64,000 nucleotides of DNA from Flavobacteriales bacterium UBA2669 (GTDB lineage Bacteria; Bacteroidota; Bacteroidia; Flavobacteriales_E; Vicingaceae), in NCBI GenBank assembly GCA_002359215.1, contig DEMN01000012.1, positions 955,786-1,019,785 on the forward strand, given 5' to 3'. The notes under the pieces were generated by a model. It saw nothing but the letters and a program-made list of their open reading frames with translations, made no database searches and was not told where the DNA came from. Below are positions 33,493 to 42,799 of this stretch, piece by piece; position 1 is the first letter of the stretch, and each line of letters starts with the position of its first letter. The position numbers and the translations under genes were made by a program.

Positions 33493-34560
33493 CTAATTTA
33501 TTAATTCTTGTATAATATTTTCACAAGCTTTTCCTTTCCCATATAAATCTATGGTGAAATCTGCTTTTTGCCCCAACATTTGTTCTACTCCTGCTATAAT
33601 TTTTTTTGTATCACTTCCAACAAGCACATTTACCTTATTTTCAACCAACTCTACCCACTCTGTCTGCTCTCGCACGGTAACACAGTTTTTCTTAAAGAAA
33701 AAGGCTTCTTTTTGCAATCCACCACTGTCCGTCATTACTAAGGCACATTTCTTTAATAACTCAATCATATCAAAATACCCAACAGGATCTATGGTGTCGA
33801 ATTCCATTTTCAGTCCTAAATCAGCAATTTTGCCTTTCGTTCTCGGATGAAGTGGTAATACCACAGGAACTGTTTTATTAATGGTGTTTAACGCATCTAT
33901 TATTCCTGTTAAATTCACTTTATTGTCCGTATTTTCAGCTCTGTGAAGCGTACATAAAATAAATTTATCGTGCGTTATTGTATTGGCGATGGTAGCTTTT
34001 TCAGCAGAAGTAAGAGAATAATACTCGGCTGCATCTTGCATTACATCACCACTTTTAATGATTTTTGTATCAATATTTTCATATCCTTCTTTTTGCAAAT
34101 TATCTACCGCTGTTTGTGTCGGACAAAATAAATAATCAGAAATTCTATCGGTTAAAATTCTATTGACTTCTTCTGGCATATCCATATTAAAACTTCTTAG
34201 ACCTGCTTCAACATGAGCTACTTTTATATGTAATTTTTTAGCAGCCAACGCTCCAGCTATTGTAGAATTTGTGTCTCCATAAACCAACAGTAAATCAGGT
34301 TTCTCTTCTAATAATATCTTTTCAATCTGTTCTAACATTCTACCCGTCATAGCTCCGTGTCCAACACTATTAATATTTAAGTTGTACTTTGGTTTAGGAA
34401 TTTCCATTTCTCTAAAAAATACTTCACTCATGTTATCGTCAAAATGCTGACCTGTATGCACGATTATTTCTTCAATTTCTGGATGTTTCTCTATTGCTCT
34501 GCTTAAAGCAGCTGCCTTTACAAATTGAGGCCTAGCTCCTACTATCGTTATAATTTTCAT
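33493..34560 (-). CDS. wecB: UDP-N-acetylglucosamine 2-epimerase (non-hydrolysing)
   Basis: Interconverts UDP-GlcNAc and UDP-ManNAc for surface polysaccharide synthesis; 355 residues, cytoplasmic. Motifs visible in order: VGARPQFVKAA (6-16), TGQHFDDNMSEVFF (about 36-49), VYGDTNST, HVEAGLRS, LHRAENTDN and TDSGGLQKEAFF. These are the family's nucleotide- and substrate-binding sites. It overlaps the upstream ligase-type gene by 4 nt (ATGA), which indicates coupled translation. No ManNAc dehydrogenase (wecC) is in the window, so ManNAc itself may be used. Confidence 0.95.
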   Translation of the reverse strand: MKIITIVGARPQFVKAAALSRAIEKHPEIEEIIVHTGQHFDDNMSEVFFREMEIPKPKYNLNINSVGHGAMTGRMLEQIEKILLEEKPDLLLVYGDTNSTIAGALAAKKLHIKVAHVEAGLRSFNMDMPEEVNRILTDRISDYLFCPTQTAVDNLQKEGYENIDTKIIKSGDVMQDAAEYYSLTSAEKATIANTITHDKFILCTLHRAENTDNKVNLTGIIDALNTINKTVPVVLPLHPRTKGKIADLGLKMEFDTIDPVGYFDMIELLKKCALVMTDSGGLQKEAFFFKKNCVTVREQTEWVELVENKVNVLVGSDTKKIIAGVEQMLGQKADFTIDLYGKGKACENIIQELIN

Positions 34561-35759
34561 CTGTTTATTTTATTTTGCACAAATGTAGTATAAAGCATGG
34601 TATTAAAAAATGCAAAAAACACTACTCCTGCTAATGTTTCTAACATCGCTTCTGTTAAAAAGTTAATAATAATTAATCCTAAAAAAACAATGTAAATGAT
34701 ATGCGTGTTTTTTATAGCGTAATAAAGCGGATAAAAAATCATTAGCAATAAAACCAACAGACCTAAAATTCCCGTGGCTAATGCTATTTGCAAAAACTGA
34801 TTGTGAGCATTTAGTTCTTTTTCTGCGGCATAATCTAATCCTGAATTCATATAATACTCCACCAACACATCTTTTACATCTCCTGTACCTACACCAAATG
34901 GATGTTGAACCAAAATTTTTACACTCGTTTTCCAAATTTCTGTTCTTATAGAAGAAGTGGAATTTAATTCTTCACTTTCGCTAAAAACTGTAGTGAACAA
35001 CTCGTTAAACCTATTATTTACTTCTGGGAAAGCTTTATATCCCGCAAATAACAGCGTAGAAATTAATACCAATGCAACAGTTCCTTTAAGGTATAATTTG
35101 TTCTTAATTATTAAATACCCTATAAAAGCAAAATGAATAAGTAAAATTGAAATAATTCCTGTTTTAGAGACTAAAAAGAAAATAATTAAGGAAAACAATG
35201 CCAGCAAAAACAAGTCTTTTTTAGGAAAACTGATTTTATTGCCTTGCTTAATATTTTTGATGTAGATGAGTGCTGATGAAAAACATAAAAAAATAGCCAT
35301 GTAACTGGAATGACCATACAAGGCTAATTCTCCGTAAAAAAATGAATTGATATCTGAATACAAATAATACTGAATTGCAGCCGAAATTAAGCTTAAGATA
35401 CTAGCCACAAAACAACCATCTATAAAAGAGTTTAGGATATTATCCGCTACTTTTTTCATTTCAATTTTTGAAACAAAAAACACTAAAGGAAAAAGCAACA
35501 GAGAAAGTTTTACTTCTAAATCGAACAAGCCGTATTTAAGGTTAGTAGAATAAATTAGCCCTACAACATAAGCTACATAAAGCAAGGTTAATGCTAATAT
35601 TCCTTTCTTTTCTTTGAATTTAAAACTTCCGTTTAGTAAACTTGAAACGAATAATAAAATGATAATGGGCGGAATTAATTTACGCTCTAAAGGAATTATA
35701 AATGCCAGTAGTAAAAACAAATAATAATTAGCCTTATATTTGACGGTATCAAAATTCAC
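34557..35759 (-). CDS. O-antigen ligase/polymerase family membrane protein
   Basis: Polytopic membrane protein of 400 residues with about eleven hydrophobic helices. A large outer loop at about 255-310 contains SIRTEIWKTSVKILVQHPFGVGTG and LNAHNQFLQ, the pattern of the Wzy/WaaL family (written as a loop near residues 262-315). It starts with GTG at 35759. The start is only 5 bp from the ATG of the divergent gene at 35765, so promoters of the two genes must overlap coding DNA. It may be the ligase or the polymerase; a second such protein is at 39970-41343. Confidence 0.8.
   Translation of the reverse strand: MNFDTVKYKANYYLFLLLAFIIPLERKLIPPIIILLFVSSLLNGSFKFKEKKGILALTLLYVAYVVGLIYSTNLKYGLFDLEVKLSLLLFPLVFFVSKIEMKKVADNILNSFIDGCFVASILSLISAAIQYYLYSDINSFFYGELALYGHSSYMAIFLCFSSALIYIKNIKQGNKISFPKKDLFLLALFSLIIFFLVSKTGIISILLIHFAFIGYLIIKNKLYLKGTVALVLISTLLFAGYKAFPEVNNRFNELFTTVFSESEELNSTSSIRTEIWKTSVKILVQHPFGVGTGDVKDVLVEYYMNSGLDYAAEKELNAHNQFLQIALATGILGLLVLLLMIFYPLYYAIKNTHIIYIVFLGLIIINFLTEAMLETLAGVVFFAFFNTMLYTTFVQNKINR
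35735..35742 (+). promoter_or_regulatory. -7 promoter box of the divergent gene at 35765
   Basis: TATATTTG, 22 nt before the ATG at 35765. It lies inside the 5' end of the oppositely oriented ligase-type gene. Confidence 0.5.
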
Positions 35760-35764
35760 TGTTA

Positions 35765-36988
35765 ATGTTTAGCAATTTAAAAGCAACAAAGATAATTGTT
35801 TTAATAGGTTTATTATTAGTTATAATTTTTAAAATTAATTTTTCTGATTTACTATTAAACGAATGTTACACCAACCAACCATCTTACCATTCAGGAGATG
35901 AAGTTACGCTTTACTATTCTTCACAGCGAGTTTTTCCTTTCAACATCAATATTCCTATAATTGATATTAACAACAAAGAGGTCTTTTCTATTAATACTCC
36001 ATTTGGACAAGAAACAACTAATGAAAATGAAGTACTTACCGAGGGTTTTCAATATACTACTAACCGAACATTTATTATTCCAGAAAATATAAAATCGGGC
36101 ATTTATTTTATTAACGGCAAACACCCACTAATTGTAAAACAACCATCCACAAACAAAATAACTGTTGTGTATCCTTTTATGAATAACCTTATTTACCAAC
36201 CTTACCAACACCAAGCTGTCTTTGATGTTAAAGCAGCAACCACCAGTTTTTTAAGAACTGTTTATGAAGATAACTACACCAAAGGATTAAAAAAATTGTT
36301 TACTGAAATAGATGCCAATTACATTACCGATATTGATTTGGAAGACAACACCAATTTTAATAATCAACAACTCCTCATTATTTATGGGAAAGCAACTTAT
36401 TTCACTTCAAAAATGAAGCAAAACATAGATGATTTTGTTGAAAATGGAGGTAACTTATTAATCATTTCGTCTTATTATCAAAACAATATTTGTTGGTACA
36501 ACTCAACCACCTCAAAAGTCACTCTAATTCATCCTGAAAGTAACGTCATACAAAGTTGGCAAGGTTATCTCGCTAAAAATAATGATAGTACAACTACACT
36601 TACACCTCTTACCTATGCTTATGGTGGTTTTACCGATAAATCGGGCAATTTAATCATTAACCATGCTAATCATCCTATATTAAAAGGAGTAGCTAAAATA
36701 AATGTAGAAACTTATTTAAATATTTCCTTACCTACCAATTGGGAAAATGGAAAACCAATAATTGATACTTCAAAAATGAAAGTTGTTGATGCAAAAATTA
36801 TAGCTTATAACAAAGCTAAATACTACGATAACAAAGGTGTTAAAGGCATTTTTATTTTTCAGCCAACTAAAACAAGTGGGGAAATCATAAGTTTGGTAAG
36901 TGAAGATTGGTGCTTGAAGAAAAATTATGGAGAAAACAAAGAAATTCAGTTAATCACCAAAAATGCAATTGATTACTTAAGTAAATAG
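35765..36988 (+). CDS. Membrane-anchored protein with N,N-dimethylformamidase beta-like domain
   Basis: Uncharacterised protein of 407 residues. One N-terminal hydrophobic helix (about 9-27) anchors it or acts as a signal. A beta-rich domain (about 35-128) follows, then a Rossmann-like or amidotransferase-like domain (about 130-400) with VVYPFMNNLIYQPYQ, ITDIDLED, LLIIYGKATYF and FVENGGNLLIIS. That order resembles the C-terminal domain of N,N-dimethylformamidase beta-like proteins. It is the only plus-strand gene in the polysaccharide locus and ends 3 bp from the convergent methyltransferase. A role in modifying or handling the glycan is inference. Confidence 0.6.
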   Translation: MFSNLKATKIIVLIGLLLVIIFKINFSDLLLNECYTNQPSYHSGDEVTLYYSSQRVFPFNINIPIIDINNKEVFSINTPFGQETTNENEVLTEGFQYTTNRTFIIPENIKSGIYFINGKHPLIVKQPSTNKITVVYPFMNNLIYQPYQHQAVFDVKAATTSFLRTVYEDNYTKGLKKLFTEIDANYITDIDLEDNTNFNNQQLLIIYGKATYFTSKMKQNIDDFVENGGNLLIISSYYQNNICWYNSTTSKVTLIHPESNVIQSWQGYLAKNNDSTTTLTPLTYAYGGFTDKSGNLIINHANHPILKGVAKINVETYLNISLPTNWENGKPIIDTSKMKVVDAKIIAYNKAKYYDNKGVKGIFIFQPTKTSGEIISLVSEDWCLKKNYGENKEIQLITKNAIDYLSK

Positions 36989-36991
36989 TTT

Positions 36992-37666
36992 TTATTTTTC
37001 TATAACAGCTACTACATGTGATCTTAAGAAAGGAAAAAGTCCATTTAAGATTCCATAAAGGTTTCCTACTCTTCTTCCTATTGGTGGTGCTAAAGTTACT
37101 TTTTTGATAGTTATTTTTGATGCCTTAGCAAAAAGTTGTCTTATTTCTTGTTTACTAACTCCTTTTACATCTTTATTGTTAGGGTTATCATAAACAAAGT
37201 CGTACCACAAAATAATGCCGTTAGGTTTTACCAATTTCAACATTTTATTGGCAATTTGTTGCTTTAATGCTTTATCTAATATAGAGGTAAAAACGGTAGA
37301 TTGAAAAACAACATCAAATTGCTCTGAAGAAGGAATATCAAGTGCATTACCTGAATAAGCCTTAATGTCAGGATAGTTTTGTTTAAGCACTACAACCCTA
37401 TCTTCTAAAAGTTCATTAATCGTAATGTTTTCTTTAGGAATTCCCAAACTCATAAAACCATTCAAATTTAATCCCTCACCTGCTCCTATCTCTAATAATT
37501 TTATATCTTCTATTTTAGCAAATTTATTGGTTAAAACAGACGCATATAGAAGCTCTCTTTCTTTAACAATGTTTTTGCTATAAGTATTTCCCTGAGCATA
37601 TTTAGATTTAATCTCAGCAGTCTGTCTAGATTTGTACCTTTCTTTTATTTTATCAATTTCATCCAT
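36992..37666 (-). CDS. Class I SAM-dependent methyltransferase of the polysaccharide locus
   Basis: Methyltransferase of 224 residues. Motif I LLEIGAGEGLNLNGF lies near 58-72, then a VVFQSTVFTSILD motif IV-like segment near 117-129 and GIILWYDFVYDNP. It starts 2 bp after the upstream glycosyltransferase stop, so it belongs to that operon. It probably methylates a sugar hydroxyl or a related glycan group; the exact substrate cannot be read from sequence. The basic C-terminus (PFLRSHVVAVIEK) is typical of this GT-linked methyltransferase group. Confidence 0.82.
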   Translation of the reverse strand: MDEIDKIKERYKSRQTAEIKSKYAQGNTYSKNIVKERELLYASVLTNKFAKIEDIKLLEIGAGEGLNLNGFMSLGIPKENITINELLEDRVVVLKQNYPDIKAYSGNALDIPSSEQFDVVFQSTVFTSILDKALKQQIANKMLKLVKPNGIILWYDFVYDNPNNKDVKGVSKQEIRQLFAKASKITIKKVTLAPPIGRRVGNLYGILNGLFPFLRSHVVAVIEK

Positions 37667-37668
37667 AT

Positions 37669-38898
37669 TTAGTTATTTAGGCTCACTAGTTCATTAGTAA
37701 ATTCTTTTGCAATTTTGTTTCTGTTGAAAAATTCTTGCACATAATTTCTTCCATTTTCACCAAATAAAATCAATTCATTTCTATTGTTGTTTAATTGATT
37801 TATCTTATTCACCAATTCTTCCTCATTTTCAGGCTCAAAATAAAGACCTGCTTTTCCTTGATTAATAAAAAGTTCTCTTGCTTCACCATCAACCCCTAGA
37901 AGTAAGGTTTTTTTCATGGCTAAATTCTCAAATATTTTAGAGGGAATAGCTCCTAAAAATAAATCTAATTTTTTTAATGGAACAAGAGCTACGTCAACAG
38001 CTTTAACAATTTTAGGCATTGCAGATTTTGGCACTAAATCTAAAAAAAATACATTTTCTAAATTCAAATTACTTTTCAGCCCCATCAGACGTTCTTTCTC
38101 AGGCCCACTACCTAACAATAGGTATTTTATTTCAGCATTGTTTCTGGTTTTCTCAGCTGCTTTTAAAATAATGTCTAACCCTTGTGCATAGCCAATTATT
38201 CCAGCATACAGTAGTAGCAAATCATTTTCTGAAAATCCATTTTCTTTTCTCCATTCAGAGTTTATCTTTTCTGGATTAAACAATGACAAATCAACTCCAT
38301 TGGGTAACCAATACACTTTTTTATTAGGAAATCTACCGCTTATATTTTTAACAATCCCTTGAGTTTGCCCGGTTATTAATACTGATTTTTTATATAGAAA
38401 TTCTTCCAAAATAGTAGCTAGTTTCAAGAAGAGCTTATTGGTAACCAATCCTAATTTTTCAGCACTTTCTGGCCATAAATCGGATACATTAAAAATTAGT
38501 TTAGCATTTTTGTTTTTGCAAAGTAAATAAGCCGAGATCCCCAAAAACAAAGGTGGCGACTCGCAAAAAATATAATCGTACTCTTTTTCTAGTTTTTTCT
38601 TTCCTACCCAATAGGAAAACCAAACAAATGAAAAATAGTTTTGTAATCTTTTAACTATTGATTTAGACTTAGAGACATAAATAGATGAACGATGTACTTT
38701 TAAACCATCTATTTCTTCATAAGCATATTTTTTTCCTACATACGCTTTATGTATTTCCATAGCAGGGTAATTAGGCATTGCCGTAAGTACTGTAATGTCT
38801 ATACCTTCTTTTTGTAACAACACTGCCAACTCAAATAATCTGTTTTGTGGAGCTCCTACTTCCGGTGGAAAATATTGTGTGAGTATAAGTAGTTTCAT
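37669..38898 (-). CDS. Glycosyltransferase family 4 protein, WbuB-like
   Basis: GT-B glycosyltransferase of 409 residues. The N-terminal half has LTQYFPPEVGAPQNR (6-20) and LTAMPNYP, shared with WbuB-type amino-sugar transferases. The C-terminal half has LLYAGIIGYAQGLD and LLGSGPEKERL, followed by the donor-site segment AIPSKIFENLAMKK with its conserved glutamate. It would add a sugar to the lipid-linked repeat unit on the cytoplasmic side. It overlaps the upstream glycosyltransferase gene by 4 nt. Donor and acceptor are not predictable here. Confidence 0.9.
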   Translation of the reverse strand: MKLLILTQYFPPEVGAPQNRLFELAVLLQKEGIDITVLTAMPNYPAMEIHKAYVGKKYAYEEIDGLKVHRSSIYVSKSKSIVKRLQNYFSFVWFSYWVGKKKLEKEYDYIFCESPPLFLGISAYLLCKNKNAKLIFNVSDLWPESAEKLGLVTNKLFLKLATILEEFLYKKSVLITGQTQGIVKNISGRFPNKKVYWLPNGVDLSLFNPEKINSEWRKENGFSENDLLLLYAGIIGYAQGLDIILKAAEKTRNNAEIKYLLLGSGPEKERLMGLKSNLNLENVFFLDLVPKSAMPKIVKAVDVALVPLKKLDLFLGAIPSKIFENLAMKKTLLLGVDGEARELFINQGKAGLYFEPENEEELVNKINQLNNNRNELILFGENGRNYVQEFFNRNKIAKEFTNELVSLNN

Positions 38899-39992
38899 TT
38901 ATCCTTACTTACTGATTTATAATAACTAATCATTAGTTTTGTATTGTTGTCCAAACTGAAAAATTTATTGGTTCTTTCCCTTCCTGCTTTTCCCATTTGC
39001 TCTCTTAATGGTTTATCTAACACCAATTTTTCTAAAGCTTGTGTAATTTCTTCTATAGATTTTGGAGGGATAAGCATTCCCGTTACACCATCACCTACAA
39101 CCTCTGTTAAACCACCCACCTTAGTTGCTATTACTGGTTTTTCGCAAGCAGAGGCTTCTAAAACAGAAACCCCAAAACTTTCAAACAAAGAAACATTAAC
39201 AAAAATATCAATCTTATTGTGATAAAGAATGGTCTCTTCATGTTTTACCCTTCCAACAAAATCAACATCACTCTCAATACCTAAATTTACTACTAACTTT
39301 TTTAACATTGCTGATTGACTTCCATCTCCAACCAACATTAATTTTAATGGTATTTCCGGATATTTATCTTTCAACAATTTAAAAGCATTAATTAGATACT
39401 TTATCCCATAAATTTCTTCCAAACTTTTTATTGTACCTATAATTAACTGGTTAGAATTGTTATTAAGCTCTTCTAACTTCTTAAAAAGAGTAGTATCAAT
39501 TCCAAAAGGAATAACGTTAATCGTCTTTTCTGTATAGTGTTGAGCTTCAGTAGCCATAAAGTTGCTTGTAGAAAACAAGACATCTGCTTTTTGAAGTATT
39601 TTACTAAAAACCAGCTTGTTTACTACCGATTTTTTTGGAAATTCAAAAACATCTGTCCCCCAAAAAGAGACAAATAAGGGATGAAAACTTGTTAAAACAC
39701 CTAATAGTCCATAGCTTGATGCATAATGAGCATGTAAAACATCTGGTTTAAATTTTTTAATACATTTTTTTAAAAATGGTAATTGTTTTAAATATAAAAT
39801 TTTAGAACCTAACTTTTCTGAATGATTAAATGAATTGTTAATACAAAAAACCGCAATGTTATTTTCTGAAAACCAATTATAAATAGGAGCTCTAAAAGAA
39901 AAAACGCCCACTTCTATTCCTTGTTTAGCAAGTGCTATAGCCCACTTTTGAGTGTGAGCAGAGTTTATATCAGAGGCTAATAATATTTTCAT
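38895..39992 (-). CDS. Glycosyltransferase family 4 protein
   Basis: GT-B retaining glycosyltransferase of 365 residues. Motifs include HAHYASSYGLLG (about 91-102), FWGTDVFEFP, GTIKSLEEIYGIKYLI, and the EX7E-type site LFESFGVSVLEASACEKP followed by GGLTEVVGDGVTG. It adds another sugar to the polysaccharide repeat unit in the cytoplasm. Its start lies 23 bp inside the end of the upstream O-antigen polymerase-type gene, in a different frame, and its stop overlaps the next gene by 4 nt, so it is tightly packed in the operon. Confidence 0.9.
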   Translation of the reverse strand: MKILLASDINSAHTQKWAIALAKQGIEVGVFSFRAPIYNWFSENNIAVFCINNSFNHSEKLGSKILYLKQLPFLKKCIKKFKPDVLHAHYASSYGLLGVLTSFHPLFVSFWGTDVFEFPKKSVVNKLVFSKILQKADVLFSTSNFMATEAQHYTEKTINVIPFGIDTTLFKKLEELNNNSNQLIIGTIKSLEEIYGIKYLINAFKLLKDKYPEIPLKLMLVGDGSQSAMLKKLVVNLGIESDVDFVGRVKHEETILYHNKIDIFVNVSLFESFGVSVLEASACEKPVIATKVGGLTEVVGDGVTGMLIPPKSIEEITQALEKLVLDKPLREQMGKAGRERTNKFFSLDNNTKLMISYYKSVSKDK

Positions 39993-41343
39993 CTGTTTTT
40001 ATTATGTGATAAAGTGCAACAAGAGCTCCAATAAATAAATATAGCGGTAAAAAAGCGATCATACTGCTAGATGCAACACCCGAAATAAGTAACCCTATGC
40101 TCGAGAGGAAAAAAGCAGAAATATAATATCTTTTTTCTTCGCTTATATTATTGTTTTTATGGTGTTTAAATAGAAATTTTAATAAAATCCAACACCAAAA
40201 AACGAACACTAAAAAATATATAATTCCTCCTTCTATTAATAGTTCAAACCAAAAATTATGAATGTTGGTTAGTTTATCAAACCCAACCCCTCCTTTTTTT
40301 TGTAATAAATACTGACTATTTCCTCCACCAACCCCAAACAAAGGATCTTCTTTAATCATCTCAATTCCTTCTTGTATAAGCATTACTCTATATCCTTGTG
40401 AATTACTATCTAAATGATCAAAATCATCTACAATTTTATCAGGAGAAGTTGGTAAAGGCATCCAAGGTAATACTAATCCTTGCATCTCATTTACTTTTAA
40501 AAATTCACCTTGTAATAAAGTAAATCCATTTGTTGATATAAAAATTACTAAAAAAAATAAGTAAAGAATATTCTTGTAGTACTTTTTAAATAGTATAAAA
40601 GAAGATACAATAATGATTACTATAACTCCCAAAAATGCCAACTTAGAACCAGCTGCTAAAATTAACAAAACGGTTGTTGTTAATCCAATTAAAGAAACAT
40701 AAATGTTCTTACACAACAAAAAGAATGGTAATCCTAATAAAACAAATGTACTATAATCATTAGGGTTCCAATGAAAGCCTGTTGGCATAGAGTTAACATA
40801 CTCAGGATATTTTGTTTTACTTAATATCTCAAAAATTTCATTTTCTCTTGCAAATAAATGGTTGTATTTTGATATTCTAGATATAGGCCATCTTAAAATT
40901 TGTAGACTTTCTAAAACACCAATAACTAATGCTATTATATAAATTACACTCAATCCTTTAAATAAATATCTAAATCTTGAAAAGTCTCTCACATTTTCTA
41001 CAACAATTAGACATAATAAGAATCCTTGTGTTATAAAAATTAAATGCCTTATAGCAAAATATTTACTTTCAGCAAAAGGAAGTAACAGTAGGAACCATAC
41101 TATTGAGAATACAAAAAAATAATTCATCTTATTTTTCTTGTCTAACACATAACTAAATTTCTCCTTTAAATGGTTTATTTTTAATATCCCAATATAAAAA
41201 ACATTTAACACTAAAAATATATGAAAAAGATAAACATTTCCATAACTAATACCAGCCCCTATAGCTGCTGATATGACCAAACAGATAAATAACCATTGTT
41301 TAACTGTTAGCTCAAAAAAAAGTGAATTCAATATTTTTTGCAT
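39970..41343 (-). CDS. O-antigen polymerase/ligase family membrane protein
   Basis: Polytopic membrane protein of 457 residues with about twelve hydrophobic helices. A large outer loop around 300-350 carries GYRVMLIQEGIEMIKED, FGVGGGNSQ and LTNIHNFWFELLIEGG, the Wzy/WaaL signature of an Arg near the loop start and a His before the following helix. It lies next to the flippase gene, so it may be the Wzy polymerase, leaving the protein at 34557-35759 as ligase. That division of labour is inference. Confidence 0.82.
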   Translation of the reverse strand: MQKILNSLFFELTVKQWLFICLVISAAIGAGISYGNVYLFHIFLVLNVFYIGILKINHLKEKFSYVLDKKNKMNYFFVFSIVWFLLLLPFAESKYFAIRHLIFITQGFLLCLIVVENVRDFSRFRYLFKGLSVIYIIALVIGVLESLQILRWPISRISKYNHLFARENEIFEILSKTKYPEYVNSMPTGFHWNPNDYSTFVLLGLPFFLLCKNIYVSLIGLTTTVLLILAAGSKLAFLGVIVIIIVSSFILFKKYYKNILYLFFLVIFISTNGFTLLQGEFLKVNEMQGLVLPWMPLPTSPDKIVDDFDHLDSNSQGYRVMLIQEGIEMIKEDPLFGVGGGNSQYLLQKKGGVGFDKLTNIHNFWFELLIEGGIIYFLVFVFWCWILLKFLFKHHKNNNISEEKRYYISAFFLSSIGLLISGVASSSMIAFLPLYLFIGALVALYHIIKTDENIISL

Positions 41344-41371
41344 ATAAAAATTCTTTTAATATAATTCTACC

Positions 41372-42625
41372 TTAACCTTTAAGGCTATTAATTGCTCTAA
41401 ATGCTTGTATTAATGTTAATAAACCCAATAAGTTAATGCAAAAAACAAAAGCATATAAATAATCATTAAATGATCTATTTAAATAATAACAAGCCGTTAT
41501 CAATGATAAATAAATTATTAAAACCACAGTAAGGTTAAAAGAATTAATTGCTTTAACTTTTATTGCATCTAAAAAGCTTCTTAATACAATATATAAAGCA
41601 TATCCAAAACTTCCTCGTAAAACAATAATGGATATTTCTTCTATTGATGGTCTGTAATTACTTCCTAATAAAATTGTTAAAATATAATCCGATAAAAAAT
41701 AATAAATGAGATATCCAACTATTGTTAATGATATACTCATAAATATAAATCTATAAAATCTTTGTTTTATCAAATGTAATTTTTTATCTCTTGAAAATTC
41801 AGCAATTTCTGGTAATAATACAACGCTTAGTGGGCCAAAAGCTGTACCTACTAAATTGATTAAAGTCATTGAATACGCTACGTCTCCGCTTAATAACAAA
41901 TCTTGCTGAAAATTTAACACGAAATAAGATGGTAAAGTGATTAATGCTAAAAGTGAAAAATCTCCCAAAACCCTTGGAAGTCCATATCTCAACATAGTTT
42001 TAGTATCTGCTATTAGTTTATTTACTTTAAGTTTAGGATGATATTTTTTAACTGTGATAACTATAAAAATGATACAACTAATTAACAATAAAAAACTATT
42101 TATATACAGTAATTCTTTAACCTGGTTAGTGTATAACAAAATAGTTACAGGTAAAATTCCTATGTGAATTAATTGAACAAAATTAGATAAGTAAATATTT
42201 CTTTTACCCCTTAAAAATCCATAGATTATAGCATGTATTCCATATCCAAACAATAATAAAACTAAGGGAAAAATATAGCTACTATAATTAACACTGCCAA
42301 AAAATATTTCAGCAAAATAAGCCGCATTAAAACCGATAACCGAAAGCATAACAAACCCTGAAATAACTAAAAGCAATAATCCGGTAGGAAAAATAGAGTT
42401 TCTATTAGAATAAATGCTGATGTACCTTGGAACAGCAACTCCCAACCCTACCATTAAAAGAGGTTGTAAAAAAGAAATACTCCTTCTGGATAGAGTATAC
42501 TCACTAAAACCATACTCCGTCATATACTCACTTGCTATACGATAAACTAAAAAACTAAGAAGTACAATTAAAAACTCTATAAAGAAAGTAACTATATAAT
42601 CTATATTTCTTTTAAAAAAATGCAT
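41372..42625 (-). CDS. Wzx-type polysaccharide flippase
   Basis: Oligosaccharide flippase family protein of 417 residues with about twelve membrane helices and the MATE/MVF-like pattern (SFLQPLLMVGLGVAVPRY near 48-65, RYGLPRVLGDFSLLALI near 212-228). It would flip the lipid-linked repeat unit across the inner membrane. It is the first gene of the upstream half of the locus, with a promoter box 62 nt ahead. The length is a little shorter than the usual 420-480 residues, but all helices appear present. Confidence 0.88.
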   Translation of the reverse strand: MHFFKRNIDYIVTFFIEFLIVLLSFLVYRIASEYMTEYGFSEYTLSRRSISFLQPLLMVGLGVAVPRYISIYSNRNSIFPTGLLLLVISGFVMLSVIGFNAAYFAEIFFGSVNYSSYIFPLVLLLFGYGIHAIIYGFLRGKRNIYLSNFVQLIHIGILPVTILLYTNQVKELLYINSFLLLISCIIFIVITVKKYHPKLKVNKLIADTKTMLRYGLPRVLGDFSLLALITLPSYFVLNFQQDLLLSGDVAYSMTLINLVGTAFGPLSVVLLPEIAEFSRDKKLHLIKQRFYRFIFMSISLTIVGYLIYYFLSDYILTILLGSNYRPSIEEISIIVLRGSFGYALYIVLRSFLDAIKVKAINSFNLTVVLIIYLSLITACYYLNRSFNDYLYAFVFCINLLGLLTLIQAFRAINSLKG

Positions 42626-42687
42626 TAATAATATATGTAGTAATAAATTATCTCATCTAATAGTGATAGCATGATATTTACAAGTCA

Positions 42688-42695
42688 CAAATATA
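42688..42695 (-). promoter_or_regulatory. -7 promoter box of the polysaccharide locus
   Basis: Minus-strand TATATTTG, 62 nt before the flippase ATG. Confidence 0.5.
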
Positions 42696-42787
42696 ACTTT
42701 GTTTAGTTAAATCGCTACCATTTCATAAAATTAGTTAAGTATTATACTCATTTTCTTAAAAAGAACAACCAATTAAAATCATTAGCT

Positions 42788-42795
42788 TAATTTTG
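42788..42795 (+). promoter_or_regulatory. -7 promoter box of queD, leaderless spacing
   Basis: TAATTTTG, then CTAT, then the queD ATG at 42800. With this spacing transcription would start at or next to the start codon. Confidence 0.55.
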
Positions 42796-42799
42796 CTAT

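Noticed and set aside
34663..34935. Cysteine- and arginine-rich open frame on the minus strand
   Set aside because: It overlaps the polytopic ligase-type gene in another frame, has no ribosome-binding context and shows unusual composition for this genome.
39970..39992. Possible frameshift or fusion between the polymerase-type protein and the following glycosyltransferase
   Set aside because: Both proteins are complete, each with its own start and stop; the 23-bp overlap is ordinary gene packing.
34558..39992. AACAGATG at the starts of wecB and a glycosyltransferase, as further copies of the intergenic RNA element
   Set aside because: Only the start-codon context matches; the rest of the element is absent and these starts lie inside upstream coding sequence.
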